Assembly: GCF_902859585.1 (NCBI RefSeq)
Contig: NZ_CADIJM010000004.1
Coordinates: 310,001 to 374,000 of the forward strand
Direction: 5' to 3'
DNA length: 64,000 nucleotides
Origin: Achromobacter animicus
Lineage (GTDB): Bacteria > Pseudomonadota > Gammaproteobacteria > Burkholderiales > Burkholderiaceae_B
In this document: one piece after another, positions 28,351 through 37,396 of the stretch
Numbering within the stretch: position 1 is the stretch's first letter
Layout of the letters: each line of letters begins with the position of its first letter
Translations under genes and position numbers: made by a program
Notes under the pieces: model-generated
Databases searched by the model: none
Seen by the model: only the letters and a program-made list of their open reading frames with translations
What the model was told of the DNA's origin: nothing

Positions 28351-31300
28351 TCCTTGCCCTCCTGGCCACCAGTGGGTTGTGCGGGCTGCGGCGTTCCGGG
28401 CAAGGACGCCTTTTCGGCCTCCGCCTTCTTGGCAGCCTGTTCTTCCTCGAAGAGACGCTTTTCGGCGCCCAACAGGCGCGGGCGGGTCTTGAAGAGACCC
28501 AGCACCACCACGAAGAACGTCGGCACGAAAATCACGGCGAACGGCGTGGCGGCCAGCATGCCACCCAGCACGCCCAGGCCCACTGCGCGCTGGCTGGCCG
28601 CACCGGCGCCGGTGGCCATCGCCAGCGGGATCACGCCCAGGATGAACGCCAGCGACGTCATCAGAATCGGACGGAAACGCAATCGCGCAGCCTCGACCGC
28701 GGATTCATAAAGACCCATGCCACGGGCGTACTGGTCCTTGGCGAACTCCACGATAAGAATGGCGTTCTTGGCCGCCAAGCCGATCACGGTCACCATCCCG
28801 ACCTGGAAGTACACGTCGTTGGACATGCCCAGCGCGCTGACCAGCGCCACCGCGCCCAGCATGCCCAGCGGCACCACCAGCATGACGGAAATGGGGATGG
28901 CCCAGCTTTCGTACAGCGCGGCCAGCACCAGGAACACGACCAGCAGCGACAAGCCCATCAGGATCGGGGCCTGGTTGCCGGCCTGCAATTCCTGGTAGGA
29001 CAGCCCGGTCCACTCGTAGCCGAAGCCTTGCGGCAACTGGGCGACCAGACGCTGCATTTCTTCCATGGCCTGGCCGGTGGAGTAGCCCGGCGCCGAGGCG
29101 CCGCCGATACGCATGGACTCGTAGCTGTTGTAGCGCACCACCTGCACCGGCCCCTGAACCCATTCCGCCGACACGAACGTCGACAGCGGCACCATCCCGC
29201 CCTGCCCGTTTCGCGCGTTCAGCTTGAGCACGTCGGACAACTGCATGCGGTACGGCGCATCGGCCTGGACCCAGATGTTCTGCATCCGGCCCATGTTGGG
29301 GAACTTGCTGAGATACGCCGAGCCGACGGCGGTGGAAATGAGCGAGGCGGCTTCATTGAAGTCCACGCCCAACGCGGCCGCCTTGTCGCGGTCGATGTTC
29401 AGCGTGAGCTGCGTGCCCGCCGACAGGCCCGTGATGCGGACCTGCGACAGGATCGGGCTCTTCATGGCCTCGCCCATCAGCTGGGCGGTGGCCGCGGCAA
29501 GCGCCTCGGTGCCGGCCGCGCCGCGGTCCTGCAGGCGCAGGTCGAAGCCCGTGGCGTTGCCCAGCGACGAAATGGCCGGCGGCACCAGCGTGAACACCTG
29601 CGCGTCATGGATGCCCATGAGCTGCTTTTCGAAAGCGGTGAACGCAATGGCGCCGGCGGAATCCTGGCGCTCCTTGCGGTCCTTGAAGTCCTTGAGGGTG
29701 GTGAACGCAATGGCGGCGTTCAGGCCGTTGCCGTTGAAGCTGTAGCCCTGCACGGCGATGATGTTCTCGACGGCCGGAATGCCCTGGAAGTATTTTTCGA
29801 CCTGCTCGATGACCTCGACCGTGCGATTGGCGCTGGCGCCGGTGGGCAGCTCGATGTTGCTGACCACGTAACCCTGGTCTTCCTCGGGCAGGAACGACGA
29901 CGGCAGACGCAGGTACAGCCAGCCCAGCAAGAGGACCAGCACCAGGAACACCAGCATCATCCGGCCGCCCTTGTGCAGGATGCGCGACACCCAGTTCTGG
30001 TAGCCGTGGGTCGTGGCGTCGAACTTGCGGTTGAACCAGCCGAAGAAACCCTTCTTGTCCTCGTGATGGCCCTTGGCCACCGGCTTGAGGATGGTGGCGC
30101 ACAGCGCCGGCGTGAAGGTCAGCGCCAGCAGTGCCGAGAAGAAGATGGACACGGCCATGGCCACCGAGAACTGACGGTAGATCACGCCTACCGACCCGCT
30201 CATGAAGGCCAGCGGCAGGAACACTGTCACCAGCACCAGCGTGATCCCGATGATGGCGCCGCTGATCTGCGGCATGGCCTTCTTGGTGGCCTCTTTGGGC
30301 GGCAAACCCTCGGTCGCCATGATCCGTTCAACGTTCTCGACGACCACGATGGCATCGTCCACCAGAATCCCGATGGCAAGCACCATCGCGAACATGGTCA
30401 GCACGTTGATCGAAAATCCAAGCGCCAGCATCACCGCGAACGCCCCCAGCATGGCCACCGGAACGACCAGCGCCGGGATCAGCGTGTAGCGCACGTTCTG
30501 CAGGAACAGATACATGACCAGGAACACCAGCACCATGGCTTCAGCCAGCGTGTGCAGCACCTGTTCGATGGACACCTTGACGTAGGGCGCGGTGTCGTAC
30601 GGCACCGAGTACTGGATGTTGTCCGGGAAGTACTTGGACAGCTCCTGCATCTGGTTGCGCACGCCTTGCGCCGTGGCCAGCGCGTTGGCGTTGGGCGACA
30701 GCACGATGGCAAAAGCCGCCGTCGGCTTGCCGTTCAGGCGGGCGCCGAACTGGTAGTTGTCGGCGCCGACCTCGATGCGGGCGACGTCGCGCAGCAGCAC
30801 CTTGGAGCCGTCGGTATTGGCGCGCAGGACGATCCGGCCGAAGCCGTCGACCGTGCTGAGCTGGCCGTTGGCCGTGACCGTGGCCGTGATGCGCTGCGAA
30901 TCCGGATTGGGCGGCGCGCCGATGCTGCCGCCGGAGATCAGCACGTTCTGGCCGGCGATGGCGTTGTTGACCTCTGACATGCTGAGGTTGAAACCCACGA
31001 GCTTTGCCGGGTCCACCCAGATGCGCATCGCGCGCGGCGCGGCAAAGAGCTGGAACTGGCCCACGCCCGGCACCCGGGACACCGGGTTCTTCACGTTGCG
31101 GGTGATGTAGTCGGCCAGGGCCGTCTGGTCCAGCGTGCCGTCCGTGGACGACAGCGTCACGATCATCAGAAAGCCGGTGCTGGTCTGCTCATACTGCAGG
31201 CCCTGCTGCTGCACGGCGGCGGGCAACTGGGCGATCACGTTGGACACGCGGTTCTGCACGTCCACCTGCGCCAGGTCGGGATTGGTGCCGGGCGCAAACG

Positions 31301-31577
31301 TGGCAGTGATGGTCGAGGTGCCGTAGGAATCGCTGACCGACTCGTAATAGATCAGGCCCTTGGCGCCGTTGAGCTGGTCTTCGATGATGCTGGTGACCGA
31401 CTCGGCCACTTCCGGGGCCGACGCGCCCGGGTAGGTGGCCGTGATCGTGATGGCGGGCGGCGCCACATCGGGGTACTGCGCGACCGGCATGTTCGGGATG
31501 GCCAACACCCCTGCCAGCAGAATGAAAAGGGCGACTACCCAGGCGAAGATTGGTCGATCGATAAAAAATTGCGGCAT
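28347..31577 (-). CDS. RND multidrug efflux pump, inner-membrane transporter (HAE1, MexB/AcrB-like)
   Basis: A 1076-residue proton-driven pump with 12 helices and two large periplasmic loops. The proton relay is intact: adjacent aspartates in GILVDDAIVVVENV near residue 407 and a lysine in GLAAKNAILIVEFAKD near 940. The start MPQFFIDRPIFAWVVA is canonical. The C-terminal 40 residues are charged and Lys/Glu/Ala-rich, a cytosolic extension. It exports varied hydrophobic drugs with the adaptor and channel encoded beside it. It starts 65 nt after the adaptor stop. Confidence 0.95.
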   Translation of the reverse strand: MPQFFIDRPIFAWVVALFILLAGVLAIPNMPVAQYPDVAPPAITITATYPGASAPEVAESVTSIIEDQLNGAKGLIYYESVSDSYGTSTITATFAPGTNPDLAQVDVQNRVSNVIAQLPAAVQQQGLQYEQTSTGFLMIVTLSSTDGTLDQTALADYITRNVKNPVSRVPGVGQFQLFAAPRAMRIWVDPAKLVGFNLSMSEVNNAIAGQNVLISGGSIGAPPNPDSQRITATVTANGQLSTVDGFGRIVLRANTDGSKVLLRDVARIEVGADNYQFGARLNGKPTAAFAIVLSPNANALATAQGVRNQMQELSKYFPDNIQYSVPYDTAPYVKVSIEQVLHTLAEAMVLVFLVMYLFLQNVRYTLIPALVVPVAMLGAFAVMLALGFSINVLTMFAMVLAIGILVDDAIVVVENVERIMATEGLPPKEATKKAMPQISGAIIGITLVLVTVFLPLAFMSGSVGVIYRQFSVAMAVSIFFSALLALTFTPALCATILKPVAKGHHEDKKGFFGWFNRKFDATTHGYQNWVSRILHKGGRMMLVFLVLVLLLGWLYLRLPSSFLPEEDQGYVVSNIELPTGASANRTVEVIEQVEKYFQGIPAVENIIAVQGYSFNGNGLNAAIAFTTLKDFKDRKERQDSAGAIAFTAFEKQLMGIHDAQVFTLVPPAISSLGNATGFDLRLQDRGAAGTEALAAATAQLMGEAMKSPILSQVRITGLSAGTQLTLNIDRDKAAALGVDFNEAASLISTAVGSAYLSKFPNMGRMQNIWVQADAPYRMQLSDVLKLNARNGQGGMVPLSTFVSAEWVQGPVQVVRYNSYESMRIGGASAPGYSTGQAMEEMQRLVAQLPQGFGYEWTGLSYQELQAGNQAPILMGLSLLVVFLVLAALYESWAIPISVMLVVPLGMLGAVALVSALGMSNDVYFQVGMVTVIGLAAKNAILIVEFAKDQYARGMGLYESAVEAARLRFRPILMTSLAFILGVIPLAMATGAGAASQRAVGLGVLGGMLAATPFAVIFVPTFFVVVLGLFKTRPRLLGAEKRLFEEEQAAKKAEAEKASLPGTPQPAQPTGGQEGKE

Positions 31578-31642
31578 GTGGGCTGACTCTGAAAGCGATG
31601 CTCACCAAAGAGGAACGCGGCGCTTGCTGCGCCGCGTGCCGC

Positions 31643-32953
31643 TTACGATTTCTGGCCTGCGGCCTTGTCCTGCTGGGCAGGTTCGGCCGGCTTGGCGCCG
31701 GGCTGCGGGGCGGATTCGGCGGGCTTGGCGGCGGGGGCTGCACCGGGGGCTGCGGCACCCTCAGCCGGCTTGGCGCCAGGCTGCGCGGCTGGCGCGCCGC
31801 CCTGTGCGGGCGCCCCGCCCTGTTTCCATTGGCTGACCTGCACCGGCGCGCCGGGGCGGATCTTCTGGAAGCCCTCGACCACCACCACGTCGCCGGCCTT
31901 CAGGCCGCTGGTGATCAGCCAGTTGTTCTGAAAGGCGCCACCGGTGGTGACCGGCGACTGCGCAATCTTGTTGTCGCGCACCAGCATCAGGCTCTGCTTG
32001 CCGTCGGCCGTGCGTTGCAGCGCCTGCTGGGGAACCATCAGGGCAACGTCGTCAAAGCCCTGCTCCAGCCGGACGCGCACATACATGCCGGGCAGCAGGA
32101 TGCCGTCGGGATTGGGGACTTCGGCCCGCAGGTTCACCTGGCCCGTGCTGGGATCCACGGTGATGCCCGTGAACAGCAGCTTGCCGGGGTGATCGTATTC
32201 GGAGCCGTCTTCGAGCACGACGGTGGCGCGAGCCGCGTCCTTGCCCACCTGCTGCAGACGGCCGCTGGCAAAGGCGCGGCGCAGCGCGGCCAGGTCGGCG
32301 GTGGACTGCGTGAAGTCGACGTAGATGGGGTCCAGCTGCTGCACCGTGGCCATCTGCGTGGCGGAGGTGGATTCGACCAGCGCGCCCTCGGTGACCAGCG
32401 GCTTGCCGATGCGGCCGGTGATCGGCGAGGTGACGTCCGTGTAGCTCAGGTTGATCGCGGCGTTGTCCTGCGCGGCCTTGGCGGCGGCGACGGTGGCGTC
32501 GGCCTGGCGGAAGGATGCCACGGCGTTGTCATATTCCTGCTTGCTGACGGCGTTGGCCTTGACCAGCGGGGCGTAGCGGTCGGCCAGCAGCTTGGCGCTG
32601 AACAGGTTGGCCTGCGCCTGCTTCAACTGCGCCGTTGCCTGATCGTAGGCGGCCTTGTAGGGCGCCGGATCGATCTTGAACAGCAGCTGGTTTTCTTTCA
32701 CATCGCCGCCCTGCTCGAACGTGATGCGCTGCACGATGCCGGTGACACGGGCGCGGATCTGCGCGTCGCGCACGGCGTCCACGCGGCCGGGCAGTTCAGA
32801 GACGATGGGTGCGCGTTGCGGCTGCACGGTGACGACGCTGACCTGGGGCATGCCAGGATTCATCTGGGGCTTTTCACCACAACCCGCCAATATCAGCGCG
32901 AGGACGCCACCGGAAACAGCCAGACCCGAAAATCGTTTAGGCGAAAACCGCAT
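31643..32953 (-). CDS. RND efflux periplasmic adaptor (MexA/AcrA family)
   Basis: A 436-residue membrane-fusion lipoprotein. The lipobox is LALILAGCGEKP (Cys at about residue 22). Barrel-sandwich, hairpin and beta-barrel domains follow (VDAVRDAQIRARVTGIV near 65, FKIDPAPYKAAYDQA near 95, TDVTSPITGRIGKPLVTEG near 180). The last 60 residues are Pro/Ala/Gln/Gly-rich low complexity, longer than usual. A longer in-frame upstream region was rejected, because the lipoprotein signal starts at 32953. Confidence 0.93.
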   Translation of the reverse strand: MRFSPKRFSGLAVSGGVLALILAGCGEKPQMNPGMPQVSVVTVQPQRAPIVSELPGRVDAVRDAQIRARVTGIVQRITFEQGGDVKENQLLFKIDPAPYKAAYDQATAQLKQAQANLFSAKLLADRYAPLVKANAVSKQEYDNAVASFRQADATVAAAKAAQDNAAINLSYTDVTSPITGRIGKPLVTEGALVESTSATQMATVQQLDPIYVDFTQSTADLAALRRAFASGRLQQVGKDAARATVVLEDGSEYDHPGKLLFTGITVDPSTGQVNLRAEVPNPDGILLPGMYVRVRLEQGFDDVALMVPQQALQRTADGKQSLMLVRDNKIAQSPVTTGGAFQNNWLITSGLKAGDVVVVEGFQKIRPGAPVQVSQWKQGGAPAQGGAPAAQPGAKPAEGAAAPGAAPAAKPAESAPQPGAKPAEPAQQDKAAGQKS

Positions 32954-33111
32954 TGAAACCCCCGCGTAGCGTAATGAATCGCGTCGTGAAATCGCGTCAG
33001 GAACCGCAGCAATCCGAACGTGCCAGGAGGCAGCGATCAAATCATGACCAAGCGTCACCAACGACACGTGAATAGCCCAGTAATGTAACTCAGATATTGG
33101 GGAAATCACGT

Positions 33112-33141
33112 ACTTTCGGGCGGTTCGGGGGAACTTTCGGG
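33112..33141 (-). promoter_or_regulatory. Three phased direct repeats before the efflux operon
   Basis: On the minus strand the DNA reads CCCGAAAGTTC, CCCCGAACCG, CCCGAAAGTA in succession. The outer CCCGAAAGT copies are exactly 21 bp apart with a related copy between them, so the core CCGAA recurs about once per helical turn. That is the layout bound by OmpR-type winged helices. The site lies between the orphan OmpR-type gene and the adaptor gene, 160 bp before the latter. Confidence 0.6.
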
Positions 33142-33160
33142 AGTAATTCCGCAACAATTT

Positions 33161-33532
33161 TTAGCCGGTGGCGAGCTCCCGCAGATTGCCCAGGAATGCG
33201 TAGCCCACGCCATGCACCGTGTGCAAAGGCAGCCGTGCGCCCGCAAGGCGGACCTTGGTGCGAAGCCGGCAGATGGCGACGTTGAGCGACCGCATGTTCA
33301 TGCCGCCACGCAAGGATTTCACTTCGCTGCGGGCCAGTTCGCGGCGCGGGTTCTTTAGCAGGCACGCAAAGCAGGCGCGCTCGACCTCGGTGAGATCCAG
33401 CCGCACACCGTTGGGCAGTTGTAGCGTCCAGCCCCAATAGAGCAGGCTCCACCAGCCGTCGACGGGTTCGTGCGCCTGGCTGGAAGACCACGGGCCGGGA
33501 GCCGTAACACCGGCAGCAACGACAGCCGTCAT
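33161..33532 (-). CDS. Orphan OmpR/PhoB-type winged-helix DNA-binding protein
   Basis: About 123 residues, of which the last 90 form a Trans_reg_C winged helix: TLQLPNGVRLDLTEVERACF, then LARSEVKSL, the recognition region NMRSLNVAICRLRTKV, and the wing HTVHGVGYAFLG. No receiver domain or membrane helix is present, so it is not a complete response regulator. The start is uncertain: an in-frame GTG at 33694 would add 54 residues whose codon use is poorly coding-like. It lies just upstream of the efflux operon on the same strand and beside phased direct repeats, so it may regulate the pump. Confidence 0.7.
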   Translation of the reverse strand: MTAVVAAGVTAPGPWSSSQAHEPVDGWWSLLYWGWTLQLPNGVRLDLTEVERACFACLLKNPRRELARSEVKSLRGGMNMRSLNVAICRLRTKVRLAGARLPLHTVHGVGYAFLGNLRELATG

Positions 33533-33771
33533 GCCAGGAGCCACGCCGGCAGAAACGCCAGCGTGAACGGAAGCAATACCGGGATCAGGAAAGGGAGCGT
33601 TCAAGGCGGATCTCCACCAGGACGGCCGGTGGCTCGCTTTGGGGCGGCCCGTCCCGGAACAAGGTTGCGGTTTGTCCCGGAAGGCTACCCTCACGGCGGG
33701 GTTCTGCGCCCGTCGCCGCTCATCTATCAGACCAATCCGACTTTTACGCCGCCGGATGATCCCGCCGCCCG

Positions 33772-34968
33772 CTACGAATGATGGGTGCCGTTGCGATGAA
33801 TGTCGTGCGTGACGAAGCAGCTGTCCTGCGTCGGACGGGCCAGGATGCCCGGCTTTTCAAGCGTGCGGCGGATGTCCGTCAATCCCGACTCCCAGTGCTC
33901 GCGCATGGCTTCGGTGCCGAACTCGTAGTCCTTGGAGTACCGCTCGCGGTGCTTGGCCTCGTAGATGAGGTTGACGATGTTGGTGGCCGGCGTGTGCGAA
34001 AGCTTGCGGATGTCGGCCAGGTCCGGCGCGTCGCGTTCGCTTTCGGGCAGGCGCTCAAGCAGCCGCTGCAGTCCGTGGCGCAGTTTCAGCACGCGCCGCA
34101 GCTGATCGGTGACCAGGCGGGTGCGGCTGGAATACTGGATATCCTTTTGCCGCTCGGCCACCTCTTCGAGCGACGTGGGCAGATCGCCGCGCGCCGGCCA
34201 GAGATCGACCTGGAACGCGAGCGTGTCACGCATGTTTTCGGTGGTCAGCACCTGCGCCAGCGGCGTGTTGGAGACGACGCCGCCGTCCCAATAGTGCTCG
34301 CCGCCGATCTCCACCGACGGGAACCCCGGCGGCAAGGCGCCCGAGGCCATGACGTGCTCGGGACCGAGCGTGTGATGCAGGGTGTCGAAATACGCGAAGT
34401 TGCCCGAGCGCACGTTCACGGCGCCGAAGCTGGCCCGCACCGCGCCGCTGTTGAGCAGCTTGAAATCCACGAACTGGCGCAGCGTGTCGGCCAGCGGCGT
34501 GGTGTCGTAGAAGCTGGTGGAAGCGGCGCCGCGGCCCCGCACCAGATAGGGCGGCGGAAAGCGCGGCTTGAAGAAACCGGGCTGGCCGGTCAACAGGGCC
34601 TGCATTGCCGAGACCTGCCCGTTCATCGCGGGCGAGCCAAAGCCAAACGGCTGGCCCTCGAACATGCGGGTGAAGGCATCACCCCAGGGCAACGAGGCAA
34701 AACCGGTAGGCCGGCAGATGCTCTCCCAGAAACCGCGCAGGCGGTCGACCCGCTCGTCTTCCGGGGATCCCGCAATGATGGCGGCGTTGATCGACCCGAT
34801 GGAAATGCCGGAAATCCAGTTGGGCCGGATGCCGGCTTCGTGCAGGCCCTGGTACACCCCCGCCTGGTAGGAACCGAGCGCGCCGCCGCCCTGCAGCACG
34901 AGCGCGACGGTATCGTAGGGCGGCGTATCGCCGGTGTCTTCGGCCAGGGCCTTGCGGCGAGCGGTCAT
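33772..34968 (-). CDS. Patatin-like phospholipase with DUF3734-type C-terminus
   Basis: A 398-residue lipid acyl hydrolase. The oxyanion motif GGGALGSYQAGV is near residue 29, the nucleophile elbow G-I-S-I-G near 55, and the catalytic aspartate in YWDGGVVSNTPL near 220, so the Ser-Asp dyad is intact. The C-terminal 150 residues match the extension seen in this subgroup. No signal peptide is seen. It follows the DUF4136 lipoprotein by 10 nt and is probably in one operon with it. Its substrate is unknown. Confidence 0.88.
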   Translation of the reverse strand: MTARRKALAEDTGDTPPYDTVALVLQGGGALGSYQAGVYQGLHEAGIRPNWISGISIGSINAAIIAGSPEDERVDRLRGFWESICRPTGFASLPWGDAFTRMFEGQPFGFGSPAMNGQVSAMQALLTGQPGFFKPRFPPPYLVRGRGAASTSFYDTTPLADTLRQFVDFKLLNSGAVRASFGAVNVRSGNFAYFDTLHHTLGPEHVMASGALPPGFPSVEIGGEHYWDGGVVSNTPLAQVLTTENMRDTLAFQVDLWPARGDLPTSLEEVAERQKDIQYSSRTRLVTDQLRRVLKLRHGLQRLLERLPESERDAPDLADIRKLSHTPATNIVNLIYEAKHRERYSKDYEFGTEAMREHWESGLTDIRRTLEKPGILARPTQDSCFVTHDIHRNGTHHS

Positions 34969-34978
34969 GCGGCGTCCT

Positions 34979-35575
34979 CTATCGCTTGGTCTTGTCCGGC
35001 ACCTGCGGCGTGCCGACGCCGGCGCGGAACGGGTATTTGGCGAAGACCTCCGCCACCACCTTGTCCACGTTCTCCGCCGAACCCGCGCTGTCGGGATTCT
35101 GGACCTCGCCCACGGCGACGCCCTCCCAGACCAGTTGCCGCCGCCGTGCATCCACCAGGTCGACGCTCAGCGTGCCTTCGGTGTATTGGTAGACGTCGTC
35201 GCCCCAGCCGTAGCCGGGCCAGCCGCCGTAGAAACCGGTGCGATACCCGTAATACGGGCCCATGGGCGCGAAGCCGGGCGTGACTTCGGTCTGCTGCTGG
35301 AGCTTGGCGCCGAAATTCAGAAGCAGGTCGGGATTGGTGGCGCTGTAGGTATAGCCGCGCATTTCCATCTGGCCGCGGGCCGCGCTCTTGAGCCGTTCGG
35401 TCAGCAGCGTGTTGTAGCCGGCCTTGTCCGTCCCCAGCGGAGACATGTAGCCGAACGTCTGATACTGCGCAAAATTTGCCTGGTGGTCGTAATCGCTCTT
35501 GACCGTTGGGCCTGAGGCGCAGGCCGCCAGAAATGCCGTCATGGAACCCGCCGTCAGCAATTTCAACGCTTTCAT
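34979..35575 (-). CDS. DUF4136-type lipoprotein
   Basis: A 198-residue envelope lipoprotein with lipobox MTAFLAACASGP (Cys at about residue 19). The SDYDHQANFAQYQTFGY start of the mature part and TLSVDLVDARRRQLVWEG near residue 140 are typical of DUF4136. A Gly/Tyr-rich loop (GPYYGYRTGFYGGWPGYGW) sits near 110. The function of the family is unknown. It is probably co-transcribed with the patatin gene. Confidence 0.87.
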   Translation of the reverse strand: MKALKLLTAGSMTAFLAACASGPTVKSDYDHQANFAQYQTFGYMSPLGTDKAGYNTLLTERLKSAARGQMEMRGYTYSATNPDLLLNFGAKLQQQTEVTPGFAPMGPYYGYRTGFYGGWPGYGWGDDVYQYTEGTLSVDLVDARRRQLVWEGVAVGEVQNPDSAGSAENVDKVVAEVFAKYPFRAGVGTPQVPDKTKR

Positions 35576-35847
35576 GTCGATCTCTCCGTGAGTTCAAGGC
35601 GACCACATAGTGCCGCGAAGCCATCAAAGTTTCAACAGAATCTCATTCGCAACCACCAAAATTCCAGGCAAGATCACGCGATGCCGCGCGTGCCGCCAAA
35701 TTGGGGGTGCCTGTTCACCAGCGCGTCCGGACTGCCGTGGCGCCGTGCAGCACGACTTCCACGCCGCGCAGGATCACTTCCCTAACGCCCCGCGCGCCGG
35801 GTCCATTACACTTCCCGTCGCTTCCGGCCATCCCTACAGACACGCCC

Positions 35848-36642
35848 ATGCTTGAACTCGACGGCTCCATTTGGTTTCGCTCCGGCGCCCAGACCTGGGG
35901 CGGCAAGAACCGCATTGATCTGCTGGCGCAGATCGACGCGACCGGATCGATCACGGCGGCGGCGCGCGCCGTGGGCATGAGCTACAAGGGCGCGTGGGAC
36001 GCCATCGACGCCATGAACAACCTGGCCGGCGAACCGCTGGTGCTGCGCGCGGCGGGCGGCAAGGGCGGCGGCGGCACGCAGCTGACGGACCGGGCGCGCC
36101 GCCTGATCACGACCTTCCGGGCGCTTGAAGTCGAACACCGCAAGTTCATGGACAACCTGACGCGCGCGGGGCTGGATGCCAGCGGCGACATCGACCTGAT
36201 GAGGCGTTTCATGCTCAAGACCAGCGCACGCAACAAGTTTCTGGGCACCGTCATCGAGATCCGCGAGGGCGCCGTCAACGATGAAGTGGTGCTGCGCATT
36301 GCAGGCGGCCACACGGTCACGGCCACCATCACCCGTGAAAGCACCAAAGAGCTGGGCCTCGCGCCCGGCAAGGAAGCCATCGCGCTGGTCAAGGCGTCGT
36401 CGGTCATCGTCGGCGCGCCCGGGCCGGGACTGCGCCTGTCGGCCCGCAATCAATTGCAGGGTCGCATCACCGACCTGCGCCCAGGCGCCGTCAACAGCGA
36501 AATCCTGATTGCCATGGACGGCGGCGCCACGCTGGCCGCCATCGTCACGAACGAGAGCGCGGCGGACTTGAAGCTGGATGTCGGCGCCGAGGCGGTGGCG
36601 ATCTTCAAGGCGTCCAGCGTGATTCTTGGCGTGCTGGACTGA
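35848..36642 (+). CDS. modE: Molybdate-responsive regulator ModE
   Basis: A 264-residue regulator. The N-terminal winged helix (residues about 15-95) contains ITAAARAVGMSYKGAWDAI, and two tandem molybdate-binding Mop domains follow (about 125-190 and 200-262, with SARNKFLGTV and SARNQLQGRI at their starts). It represses the Mo transport genes when molybdate is plentiful. It is convergent with modC, and a ModE-type site lies before modA. The 270 bp upstream hold only a promoter. Confidence 0.94.
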   Translation: MLELDGSIWFRSGAQTWGGKNRIDLLAQIDATGSITAAARAVGMSYKGAWDAIDAMNNLAGEPLVLRAAGGKGGGGTQLTDRARRLITTFRALEVEHRKFMDNLTRAGLDASGDIDLMRRFMLKTSARNKFLGTVIEIREGAVNDEVVLRIAGGHTVTATITRESTKELGLAPGKEAIALVKASSVIVGAPGPGLRLSARNQLQGRITDLRPGAVNSEILIAMDGGATLAAIVTNESAADLKLDVGAEAVAIFKASSVILGVLD

Positions 36643-36658
36643 CGCCGGCAATCGCGGC

Positions 36659-36701
36659 GGCCTTCACCCAAGTCTGGCCGTCACGCGAATCCGGCCTTCA
36701 C
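36659..36701 (-). repeat. 17-bp spaced repeat after modC
   Basis: GGCCTTCAC, GGCCGTCAC and GGCCTTCAC occur at exact 17-bp steps (36659, 36676, 36693). On the minus strand each holds a TGA, and together they close all three frames after the modC stop. The 8-bp spacers are not conserved, so this is weaker than the 13- and 14-bp examples. Confidence 0.5.
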
Positions 36702-36709
36702 CGTGTTGT

Positions 36710-37396
36710 TTACAGCCCCACGTTCTCGTCGTGGCGCCCCACCCTGCCCTCACGCACCTCGAACACCTCGTCGGCCAGGGCCTCCACGTCCGCGGGATCG
36801 TGCGTGATCAGCAGCATCGGCACATCCAGCTGCCGCTGCAACGCATCCAGTTCCTGCCGCATCTTGCCGCGCAACTGCGAGTCCAGCGCGGAAAACGGTT
36901 CGTCCAGCAGCAGGATGTCGGGCTGCAGCATCAGCGCCCGCGCCAGCGCGACGCGCTGCTTCTGCCCGCCCGAAATCTCATTGGGATAGCTGCCGACGAT
37001 GGCGCTCAGTTCGAAGGCGTCGACCCAGCGCTGCGCCTCGCGCGTCACCTCGCGGCGTGGCGGATTGAGCCAACCGCCGCGCAGGCCGAATGCGATGTTC
37101 TGCGCCACGGTCAGATGGGGAAACAGCGCGTAGTCCTGGAACAGGTACGCCACGCGGCGCGATCGCGCCGGCAGGTTGATGCCCGACTCGACGTCGAACA
37201 GCACCCGTCCATTGATGACGATGCGCCCGGCGTCGGGGCGCAGCAATCCGGCCACGGCCCGCAAGGTCAGGCTCTTGCCCGCGCCCGACGGACCGAACAG
37301 CGCGATGCGTTTGGCGGCCGACTTGAACTGCACGTCGAGTTCAAATTTGCGGTCGCCCGACACCATATGCTTGCGCACGGCAAGGTCGATACTCAT
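36710..37396 (-). CDS. modC: Molybdate ABC transporter ATP-binding protein, short form
   Basis: A 228-residue ATPase that powers molybdate import. Walker A GPSGAGKS is at residues 35-42, the signature ISGGQKQR is near 142, and Walker B ILLLDEPFSALD near 163. Typical ModC is about 350 residues with a C-terminal Mop domain; here the protein ends right after the ATPase core, so that regulatory domain is missing. It overlaps modB by 4 nt. Confidence 0.92.
   Translation of the reverse strand: MSIDLAVRKHMVSGDRKFELDVQFKSAAKRIALFGPSGAGKSLTLRAVAGLLRPDAGRIVINGRVLFDVESGINLPARSRRVAYLFQDYALFPHLTVAQNIAFGLRGGWLNPPRREVTREAQRWVDAFELSAIVGSYPNEISGGQKQRVALARALMLQPDILLLDEPFSALDSQLRGKMRQELDALQRQLDVPMLLITHDPADVEALADEVFEVREGRVGRHDENVGL

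Noticed and set aside
33533-33694. N-terminal extension of the orphan winged-helix protein from a GTG at 33694
   Set aside because: Third-position GC is low and the residues are repetitive, so it was left out, though the true start is not proven.
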